12,213 bases of DNA from Chloroflexi bacterium RBG_16_57_11 (GTDB lineage Bacteria; Chloroflexota; Anaerolineae; Anaerolineales; UBA4823), in assembly GCA_001795165.1 (NCBI GenBank), contig MGNS01000154.1, forward strand, positions 62,975 to 75,187. Reading direction: 5' to 3'. Below are positions 6,787-12,213 of the stretch, in pieces. Position 1 is the stretch's first letter; each line of letters begins with the position of its first letter. The position numbers and the translations under genes were made by a program. Below the pieces are notes generated by a model. The model was not told the DNA's origin and ran no database searches. It saw only the letters and a program-made list of their open reading frames with translations.

Positions 6787-7536
6787 ATGCGTATCTTATT
6801 GATCAATCCGAATACCTCTCACAGCTTCACCGCCAAGATCCAGGCGATTGCCGAGAAATATGCCACACCAGGGACAATTGTCCAGGCGTTAAACCCGGAA
6901 TCGGGACCTCGCTCGATTGAAAGTATATATGATGAACTTCTCAGCTCGCCGGGTACCCTGGAAGTGTCTTTAGCTAACCTGGATAACTTTGATGCGTTCG
7001 TAATCGCCTGCTATAGCGACCATCCAACGGTTTATGCACTGCGAGAAATCACCGACAAGCCAGTTTTGGGTATTGCGGAAGCCTCGATATTTGTGGCTTG
7101 CTTGTTAGGTCACAAATTCAGCGTGGTGACGACCAACCGTGAATGGGAGCCGCTGTTGTGGGATGCCGTGCGGCATTATGGCATGGCGGAGCGCTGCGCG
7201 TCGGTGCGCTCGACTGGCATGCCGGTTCTGGCGTTGGAGTCAGCCAGCCCGGATGACACCTATCGAATGATCCTGGAGGCCTCCCAGCAGGCAATCAATA
7301 AAGACGGCGCCGAGGTGATCTGCCTGGGGTGCGCCGGGATGAGCGGGCTGGATAAAAAATTGGAAGCTGAGCTGCATATCCCGGTGGTGGATGGCGTGGT
7401 GGCCGCACTGAAGTTATTGGAAGGTTTAGTCGGTTACGGCGCACGCACCAGCAAACGCCTGGCATATTCTCAGCCCGGCTACAAAGAGCTGGTCGGCTAT
7501 GCGGATATTTTCAGCAAGCCCTATAAAAAGGGTTAG
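6787..7536 (+). CDS. Hydantoin racemase / Asp-Glu racemase family protein
   Basis: The product has 249 residues, typical of the cofactor-independent hydantoin and allantoin racemases. It opens with I-L-L-I-N-P-N-T-S, the family hallmark. Both catalytic cysteines are visible: Cys75 in I-A-C-Y-S-D and Cys182 in C-L-G-C-A-G-M, placed like the Cys76/Cys181 pair of characterised hydantoin racemases. R-E-I-T-D-K-P-V-L-G-I-A-E-A-S is also conserved. The usual 'GDPG' after the first cysteine is 'SDHP' here, so the substrate may differ from 5-substituted hydantoins. AGGAG (6775-6779) precedes ATG 6787; an ATG at 6782 is out of frame. Alternatives within the family are allantoin racemase or an amino-acid or maleate-type enzyme. 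A chiral ring substrate would fit the neighbouring amidohydrolase and transcarbamylase. Confidence 0.85.
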   Translation: MRILLINPNTSHSFTAKIQAIAEKYATPGTIVQALNPESGPRSIESIYDELLSSPGTLEVSLANLDNFDAFVIACYSDHPTVYALREITDKPVLGIAEASIFVACLLGHKFSVVTTNREWEPLLWDAVRHYGMAERCASVRSTGMPVLALESASPDDTYRMILEASQQAINKDGAEVICLGCAGMSGLDKKLEAELHIPVVDGVVAALKLLEGLVGYGARTSKRLAYSQPGYKELVGYADIFSKPYKKG

Positions 7537-7657
7537 CCGGGAACGAGTTAATGATGGATCCTTTATCATTGCCCGGACGACATCCAAGGCTCCGCCGGAA
7601 GAAGGGCGGTATCAGCTGCGCGAGATTCTGCTCGAGCAGGGATTCGAGATGAAGTAG
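7499..7657 (+). CDS. Possible 52-residue ORF, or gene remnant, bridging racemase and dehydratase genes
   Basis: An ORF with ATG at 7499 overlaps the end of the racemase gene in another frame and ends with TAG at 7655-7657. That is a single codon before the dehydratase ATG and in the same frame. Its C-terminal half (RYQLREILLEQGFEMK) looks protein-like and helical, but I do not recognise it, and there is no convincing ribosome-binding site at 7499. It could be a coupling leader peptide, the tail of a decayed gene, or chance. The same bases are otherwise the 124-base gap between the two genes. Confidence 0.2.
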   Translation: MRIFSASPIKRVSRERVNDGSFIIARTTSKAPPEEGRYQLREILLEQGFEMK

Positions 7658-7660
7658 GTC

Positions 7661-8875
7661 ATGGAGTCCATCCGCGGGCTTTACCGTATTGGTTATGGTC
7701 CTTCGAGCAGCCATACCATGGGGCCGCGCAAGGCGGCCGAGGAGTTTAAGCAGCGTTATCCAGCTGCAACGAAGTACCGGATACTGTTATACGGCAGCCT
7801 CGCGGCGACCGGAAAAGGGCACCTGACGGATATCGCCATCCAGGAGGCTTTATCTCCTGCACTGGTTGAGATCATCTGGAAACCCGATCAATTGCTCCCC
7901 TTCCACCCAAACGGCATGCAATTCGAGGCGTCATTTGAGGATGGCGGAAAATCGGAACCTTGGCAGGTTTACAGCCTGGGCGGCGGCGCAATTGGGGATG
8001 GGACCCCCTCGCAGTTGAAACCTGTTTACGACCTGAATACCCTATCGGATATCCTGGAAAGATGCGATAGCGCAGGCCAGGCGTTTTGGGAATATATCGA
8101 AGTACGCGAAGGAGCTGAAATCTGGTCATTCTTGGGAATGATCTGGAAGGCTATGCGGGTCACCATCAAGCGTGGTCTGAAAGCCGAGGGCGTTCTTCCA
8201 GGTGGCTTGAAAGTGCCTCGTAAGGCCTGGTCGTTTTACCGCAAGACCATCAGCGCAGGCGAGCATTCGAGGCGCCAAGGCCGGCTCTCGGCTTATGCTC
8301 TGGCCGGGTCAGAGGAAAATGCAGCCGGAGGGCAGGTGGTGACCGCGCCAACCTGTGGTTCCTGTGGTGTGATGCCTGCAGTTTTACGATATATAAAAGA
8401 GATCTTACATTGTCCGGAGAGCTCGATTCTCCGTGCTCTGGCGACGGGGGGGCTGATCGGGAACCTGATCAAGCACAATGCCTCGATCTCTGGCGCGCAG
8501 GTAGGCTGTCAGGGTGAGGTTGGCGCTGCATGTTCAATGGCGGCTGCTGCCGCGACACAATTGATGGGTGGAACCATCCGGCAGGTTGAATATGCCGCCG
8601 CGATGGCATTGGAACATCACCTGGGTCTGACCTGTGATCCCGTCGGTGGGCTGGTCCAAATCCCATGTATCGAGCGCAACGCCTTTGCGGCGAACCGTGC
8701 GGTGGGTTGCGCGACCTATGCTTTGTTCACCGATGGAACTCACTTAATCCCATTCGATGAAGTGGTAGCAGTTATGCTGGAGACAGGGAACAACCTGCCG
8801 TCGCTTTATCGAGAAACGGCCTCCGGTGGATTGGCTGCGGCATATCAACGACGAGTGAACCATACGAGCTCTTGA
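7661..8875 (+). CDS. Single-chain iron-sulfur L-serine dehydratase-like enzyme
   Basis: The product has 404 residues with the beta-like and alpha-like domains joined, shorter than E. coli SdaA (about 454). G-P-S-S-S-H-T-M-G-P (residues 13-22) and the Y-G-S-L-A-A-T-G-K-G-H segment belong to the N-terminal domain. Three cysteines, C283 (G-C-Q-G-E-V-G), C325 (L-T-C-D-P-V) and C336 (P-C-I-E-R-N), have the same 42- and 11-residue spacing as the [4Fe-4S] ligands C343, C385 and C396 of SdaA. The usual A-P-T-N-G-A-C-G is A-P-T-C-G-S-C-G here (Cys232, Cys235), a variant that may mark a different subfamily. The C-terminal 'tail' cysteine of some homologs is absent. The reaction would be anaerobic-type beta-elimination of serine to pyruvate and ammonia, or of a related hydroxy/amino acid. 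The ribosome-binding site is weak, suggesting coupling to upstream translation. Confidence 0.85.
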   Translation: MESIRGLYRIGYGPSSSHTMGPRKAAEEFKQRYPAATKYRILLYGSLAATGKGHLTDIAIQEALSPALVEIIWKPDQLLPFHPNGMQFEASFEDGGKSEPWQVYSLGGGAIGDGTPSQLKPVYDLNTLSDILERCDSAGQAFWEYIEVREGAEIWSFLGMIWKAMRVTIKRGLKAEGVLPGGLKVPRKAWSFYRKTISAGEHSRRQGRLSAYALAGSEENAAGGQVVTAPTCGSCGVMPAVLRYIKEILHCPESSILRALATGGLIGNLIKHNASISGAQVGCQGEVGAACSMAAAAATQLMGGTIRQVEYAAAMALEHHLGLTCDPVGGLVQIPCIERNAFAANRAVGCATYALFTDGTHLIPFDEVVAVMLETGNNLPSLYRETASGGLAAAYQRRVNHTSS

Positions 8876-8880
8876 GTGCC

Positions 8881-10131
8881 ATGATAGATCTAATCCTACA
8901 TAATGCATCTGTTCAGGACAGCCAGGAACACCTTGATTTTGCAATAGACCAAGGCGTTCTGGTCGAGAGCGGCGCCGGTTTGAACTATCCTGCAGCTCAT
9001 GTGCTTGACCTGGGAGGCAGGCTCCTGATACCCGGTTTTGTCGAAAGTCATGTTCACCTGGACATTGCCTTGATGAATGACCCGGTCCGGCCGGGTCGCA
9101 TTCAACCATTTCGCTCTCCCGTCGAATTGAACCAAGCGGTCGAGCAGCGCCGAATGAGCTTCACCTGCCAGGAAATCGAACAGCGCGCAGGCCTGGCCAT
9201 GGAGCTGGCTTCCCGGCATGGCGTAACCGCCATGCGCGCCCAATGCCATGTCGATCCCGAAGTGGGGTTACGACACCTGGAGGCGCTGGTTGCAGTGAGG
9301 GAGAAATATCGCGATCGGGTTACGCTGCAAATCGTTGCGTTTCCACAACACGGCCTGTTCAGCCGGCCCGGTAGCCTGGACTTGTTTATCAATGCGTTCC
9401 GTTGTGGCGCCGACGTCATGGGCTGCGCCAGCAATCTGGAGCGCGGTTCTGGGGTGAAGTTCCGCCAGCATATTGACGCGGCCCTCGATCTGGCGATGGA
9501 AATGGATGTTGACCTGGATTTGCATGCCGATCTCGGAATTCCATCGTCTGTGGGGCTGGATGATCTGGAGGTGGTGTACGCCGCACGAAGGGTGATCGAG
9601 AGCGGCTATCAAGGACGGGTGACCGCGGGGCATGTTTGCGCTCTGGACTCAGCGATGCCAGAGGTAGCAGATGAGGCGATCGCGCTGATAAGCGAAGCCC
9701 AAATCAGCGTGATCAGCCAACCGGACATGGTTCGTTTAGGGCGGGAGGACAACAGACATGTACGTCGAGGGCTGACGCGCGTGAAGCAGCTGCTGGCGGC
9801 CAGCGTCAACGTGGCTTATGCCTCCAACAATGTCCGCGATGTATTCCGTCCATTGGGGAATTTCGACCTGCTGGAGGAAGGATTGGTGCTGGCTTACGGT
9901 GCTCATATGGATAGCATAGAGGAATTGGAAACCATCCTTAAGATGTCGACATATAACGCCGCCAGGTTGATGGGGCTGGAAGGATATGGACTCAAAAAGG
10001 GGTGCCAGGCAGATTTTGTAATTTTGGATGCACCTTCACCGTCTGCCGCCATCATCGGTCAGGCTGAAAAATTGTATGTGTTCAAAGCCGGGAAGCTGGT
10101 TGCACAGAACCGGAGAATCACCCAGCTTTGA
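8881..10131 (+). CDS. Cytosine-deaminase-like amidohydrolase with two substituted active-site residues
   Basis: With ATG 8881 the product has 416 residues, near the CodA length. A TTG at 8872 overlapping the previous stop would add three. The amidohydrolase fold is clear: H57-x-H59 in V-E-S-H-V-H-L-D, 'CHVDPEVGLRHLEALVAVREKY', 'LQIVAFPQHG' and 'GADVMG' all match CodA-type enzymes. His215 and His251 correspond to CodA H214 and H246. But the catalytic Glu (E217 in CodA's H-C-D-E) is Leu218 here (H-A-D-L), and the strand-8 metal/catalytic Asp (D313 in G-H-D-D, or the D of G-S-D-N-V-R-D in relatives) is Asn316 in A-S-N-N-V-R-D. Ordinary deamination is thus doubtful. It could bind one metal differently, catalyse another ring reaction, or serve as a partner protein. 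It is the last gene of the block. Confidence 0.8.
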   Translation: MIDLILHNASVQDSQEHLDFAIDQGVLVESGAGLNYPAAHVLDLGGRLLIPGFVESHVHLDIALMNDPVRPGRIQPFRSPVELNQAVEQRRMSFTCQEIEQRAGLAMELASRHGVTAMRAQCHVDPEVGLRHLEALVAVREKYRDRVTLQIVAFPQHGLFSRPGSLDLFINAFRCGADVMGCASNLERGSGVKFRQHIDAALDLAMEMDVDLDLHADLGIPSSVGLDDLEVVYAARRVIESGYQGRVTAGHVCALDSAMPEVADEAIALISEAQISVISQPDMVRLGREDNRHVRRGLTRVKQLLAASVNVAYASNNVRDVFRPLGNFDLLEEGLVLAYGAHMDSIEELETILKMSTYNAARLMGLEGYGLKKGCQADFVILDAPSPSAAIIGQAEKLYVFKAGKLVAQNRRITQL

Positions 10132-10142
10132 GACACTTTGGT

Positions 10143-10592
10143 TTATTCGAAGTAATCCCATTTAGTGCGCAGCAACCAGCCAACGATGGCGAGCGGTAGC
10201 ACCATATAGAACACCGACCACATGCCAACCGAGATTAATCCTGCCACCAGGGCCAATATCGTCGAGGCGCCATAGATGTAAAGCCCCCACTTTTTCCAGT
10301 AATAGATCCCCACCGCGGCAGCGATGTTGGCAAGGAAATGCAATACCATCATACCGATAATCCAGGGTCGCTGGACAGTGGGGGCAGTGCTCATGCTGTA
10401 ATACATATAGGCGGCGACAATACCATGCACTCCCATGATGACCAAGACGGTCGTCAGTAACGCGCCATGTACTTTTTTAACCGGCGCTTTCTTTTTATTC
10501 ATTGGTTTCGTGTAGCTTGTCTTCGTGCTGCCTGGCTTGGTACCGCTTACCTTGGGGCTGCTCGCCCTTTTATTTTTCGCCTTAGTTGACAT
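10143..10592 (-). CDS. Small membrane protein with lysine-rich N-terminal tail, function unknown
   Basis: The product has 149 residues and I do not recognise the family. Residues 1-41 are strongly basic (12 Lys, 1 Arg) and rich in Ser, Thr and Pro, so probably disordered and cytoplasmic. Four likely membrane helices follow at about 44-65, 77-97, 103-122 and 124-141, with a K-K-W connector after the second. Start ATG 10592 has GGAG ten bases upstream (plus-strand CTCC 10603-10606). The gene converges on the amidohydrolase gene with 11 bases between stops, and no intrinsic terminator is visible there. It lies downstream of the ZIP permease on the same strand, 74 bases away, so the two may be co-transcribed. 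Confidence 0.7.
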   Translation of the reverse strand: MSTKAKNKRASSPKVSGTKPGSTKTSYTKPMNKKKAPVKKVHGALLTTVLVIMGVHGIVAAYMYYSMSTAPTVQRPWIIGMMVLHFLANIAAAVGIYYWKKWGLYIYGASTILALVAGLISVGMWSVFYMVLPLAIVGWLLRTKWDYFE

Positions 10593-10666
10593 CGAGGAAA
10601 AACTCCAAAATGAGGAATGAGGTGCTGAGAACGGATTCTATCATAGATTATTCCGAGGGATCATGT

Positions 10667-11410
10667 CTACCCTCCGAGTTGCGCTAAAGTCATCGCCAAA
10701 GCAACCGCGAAGCCCAACACCATGAACAACCCGGTCTCCCGGCCGCCGTGCTCGAAAGATTCGGGGATCATGGAATCGCTGAGCATCACCAGCAAGGCGC
10801 CTGCGGCGAAGGCGTCAATCGTGGCGCCGTTCGCGCCTGGAACCAGCAACGCCAGGCTATAGCCAAGCACAGCTGCCAGTATGCTCAGGCCGCATACGGC
10901 CAGCCACAGGCGGGTGATTTTGCTGCGTGGCCAGCCGCTGCTGAGCATTCCGGCTGTGCCGCCTAAGCCTTGCGGGATGTTACTGATTGCAATCGCGAAG
11001 ATAAAGGCAATAGAGACTTGAGGCGAATGGACCAGAGAGAGGCCGAGCACCAGGGATTCGGGCACGCCGTCGAGCATGGAACCTAATAGAATCCCCATGC
11101 CCGATCCAGTGGATTGCTCGCCGTCCATATTCATACGCTGCGCGCCGCCTAGATGATCGACCCACTTGTCGGAGAAATAAAAGGTGAACGCGCCGGCGGC
11201 CATCCCCAGCCCCACTAGGTAATATTTCCCAATATCCTCGATGATGGCGCCCAGGACGAGCTGGTACGCTGCGGCGCTGATAATGGCGCCAGCGCCAAAT
11301 GCCATAATCAAGCCTGTCCACCTGGGGCCGACCACATTACGGTAAGCAAGCGCCATGCCGATCAATAAGGTCCCGGTGGCTAATGCACTCCAGAACACGG
11401 CTGCGATCAT
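10667..11410 (-). CDS. ZIP-family divalent metal permease
   Basis: The chosen start gives 247 residues, opening directly with a membrane helix, and follows GGAGGG (plus-strand 11414-11419). An in-frame ATG at 11476 would add 22 polar residues but lies inside a perfect inverted repeat, so it is less likely. About seven or eight hydrophobic segments are seen. The ZIP signatures are G-S-M-L-D-G-V-P-E-S-L-V-L-G and, one helix later, I-S-N-I-P-Q-G-L; a further M-I-P-E-S-F-E-H-G-G lies near the end. In Zn/Fe transporters such as ZupT the corresponding motifs are H-N-x-P-E-G and H-x3-E. The histidines are replaced here, which is common in a bacterial ZIP branch of unknown metal preference. It would import (or possibly export) Zn, Fe or Mn across the inner membrane. 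There is no link to the plus-strand block. Confidence 0.8.
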   Translation of the reverse strand: MIAAVFWSALATGTLLIGMALAYRNVVGPRWTGLIMAFGAGAIISAAAYQLVLGAIIEDIGKYYLVGLGMAAGAFTFYFSDKWVDHLGGAQRMNMDGEQSTGSGMGILLGSMLDGVPESLVLGLSLVHSPQVSIAFIFAIAISNIPQGLGGTAGMLSSGWPRSKITRLWLAVCGLSILAAVLGYSLALLVPGANGATIDAFAAGALLVMLSDSMIPESFEHGGRETGLFMVLGFAVALAMTLAQLGG

Positions 11411-11450
11411 GTGCCCTCCGTGGGATTTCTCTAAAGCTTTATGATAAATA

Positions 11451-11480
11451 TCAGATGGGCGAATTTCATTGCCCATCTGA
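11451..11480. promoter_or_regulatory. Perfect 10-bp inverted repeat upstream of the ZIP gene
   Basis: TCAGATGGGC (11451-11460) and GCCCATCTGA (11471-11480) are exact inverted copies separated by ten bases. It sits between the end of the coiled-coil gene and the ZIP start. Read leftward on the minus strand it is followed by TATTTATCAT, so it could be a weak terminator for the upstream gene. Alternatively it is an operator for a metal-responsive regulator or a 5'-leader hairpin. Confidence 0.5.
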
Positions 11481-11542
11481 TCCCTGTTATATGCGTTTCT
11501 ATGGTGCGAGAGAGGTGTGCTGGCTTCTTCCAGACATTACAC

Positions 11543-12213
11543 CTATGCATCGTTGGAGGCGGATGCCATCAGGCGGGCATACGAGTCTTCAGCGGCGGCT
11601 TGCTGGATCAGCGAGGCAGACACCAGCATATCCACTGCCTGGCGGGTGGCTTCGCGCCGGACCAGCTGAGCCTCCAGCAGGATCATCAGGGCCTCGGTGA
11701 CTGCGGCCGCTTTGATCTCTTCAGCGGTCTGGATGCCCTGGTCGATGGTCTCCTGGGCAGTTTGCCTTCCGGCTTGCAACTGTCCTGAAGCCAACTTTGT
11801 GCCCAGCGCAACGGTCGCCGCGGCGTCGAGCTTGCTCTGCTCGCGGAGTGCCTCGATCTCCAATCTGCTTTGCTCCAGGCGCGCCTCGGCTTCCGCGGCA
11901 TCGCGTTTACTCTGTTCCCGGAGCGCCTCTATCTCTAATCTGCTTTGCTCTAGCTGCGCCTCGGTTTCCTTTCTGCTCTGTTCTGCTTGTTGCAGCTCAT
12001 CGGCCGCTGTGCGCACGCTGGCGGCGATCGCCGCCGCCGCCACCAGCTTGGCCTGCTCCATTCTCTCGGCCACCTGGGCTTCGGCGTCATCCAGGACGCG
12101 CTGGGCTTCGGCGATTTTAGCTTCGGCTTCAGCTTTCGCCTGGGCCAGCTTCTGGTCGGCTTCGGTAACTTCCGCCGCGGCGGCCTGCTCCGCATCGGCT
12201 TCGATCTTCTGAG
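11543..12213 (-). CDS. Ala/Glu/Gln-rich coiled-coil protein, 5' end beyond the window
   Basis: The minus-strand frame is open to the right edge, so the start is missing. The visible part is about 223 residues, and the family is not recognised. The part before the GTG at 12071-12073 also reads as A/E/Q/K helix without a stop, so that GTG is unlikely to be the true start. Nearly the whole segment is predicted coiled coil with no membrane helix or enzyme motif. Within it, two 25-residue units starting E-Q-S-R-L-E-I-E-A-L-R-E-Q-S-K are tandemly repeated, preceded by a shorter 11-residue relative. The end is less repetitive and carries V-R-R-E-A-T-R-Q-A. It may be a structural or scaffolding filament protein; no function can be assigned. 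Confidence 0.7.
   Translation of the reverse strand, partial: QKIEADAEQAAAAEVTEADQKLAQAKAEAEAKIAEAQRVLDDAEAQVAERMEQAKLVAAAAIAASVRTAADELQQAEQSRKETEAQLEQSRLEIEALREQSKRDAAEAEARLEQSRLEIEALREQSKLDAAATVALGTKLASGQLQAGRQTAQETIDQGIQTAEEIKAAAVTEALMILLEAQLVRREATRQAVDMLVSASLIQQAAAEDSYARLMASASNDA
11801..11950 (-). repeat. Two tandem 75-bp units encoding a 25-residue coiled-coil repeat
   Basis: The units are 11876-11950 and 11801-11875. Their first 15 encoded residues are identical, while many third codon positions differ, so the duplication is not recent and is kept by selection at protein level. The E-Q-S-R/K motif recurs at steps of 11, 11, 14 and 11 residues, mixing hendecad and heptad spacing. Confidence 0.7.

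Noticed and set aside
7551..7569. Possible palindrome ATGAT...ATCAT in the racemase-dehydratase gap
   Set aside because: Only five bases per arm pair and the central GGATCC is off-centre; this is expected by chance.
10132..10142. Terminator between the convergent amidohydrolase and membrane-protein genes
   Set aside because: Only 11 bases separate the stops and I see no stem-loop or T-tract there.
11697..12212. Plus-strand open frame opposite the coiled-coil gene
   Set aside because: Its Ala/Ser/Cys-rich translation is what an antisense read of Ala/Glu/Gln codons gives. The minus-strand reading is coherent coiled coil.

Overview
The window (about 57% GC by eye) looks like a chromosomal stretch from an anaerobic or facultatively anaerobic environmental bacterium. 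The style (knotted transcarbamylase, Fix electron-bifurcating genes, Fe-S serine dehydratase, ZIP permease, Ala/Glu-rich coiled coil) would suit the Chloroflexota (Anaerolineae-like). That placement is an inference from gene content only. No RNA gene, CRISPR array, IS element or phage gene was seen, and no gene-free stretch exceeds about 155 bases.

Bases 1-10131 carry a co-directional plus-strand block of ten genes plus one doubtful mini-ORF. It holds: a 5'-truncated ketol-acid-reductoisomerase-like protein; a knotted (N-acetylornithine-type) carbamoyltransferase; a complete Fix module in the order fixC-fixX-fixA-fixB; a FAD-dependent DAO-family amine/amino-acid dehydrogenase; a hydantoin/Asp-Glu racemase; a single-chain iron-sulfur L-serine-dehydratase-like enzyme; and a cytosine-deaminase-like amidohydrolase. 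Spacing is tight (4-base overlap fixC/fixX; 2 bases fixA/fixB; about 5 bases dehydratase/amidohydrolase). The exceptions are gaps before the transferase, before fixC and before the racemase. These hold palindromes or strong hairpins that may divide the block into transcription or processing units.

Bases 10132-12213 hold three minus-strand genes convergent with the block and unrelated to it on present evidence: a small lysine-tailed four-helix membrane protein, a ZIP-family metal permease with a perfect inverted repeat upstream, and the C-terminal part of an Ala/Glu/Gln coiled-coil protein running off the right edge.

Working model (inference): the plus-strand block degrades or converts a nitrogen-rich compound such as a cyclic ureide, hydantoin-like or N-carbamoyl/N-alkyl amino acid. 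The amidohydrolase and racemase would act on the ring or its chirality. The carbamoyltransferase could release the carbamoyl group as carbamoyl phosphate. The DAO-family dehydrogenase would pass electrons to the FixAB flavoprotein and FixCX, and the Fe-S dehydratase would deaminate a serine-like product. The layout recalls in spirit the E. coli ygeW-ygeX-hyuA region (transcarbamylase, ammonia-lyase, hydantoinase-like genes) but with different partners. Two members, the KARI-like protein and the amidohydrolase, have lost residues normally essential in their families, and the transferase has changes in its substrate loop. So the chemistry is probably not what automatic family names would suggest.
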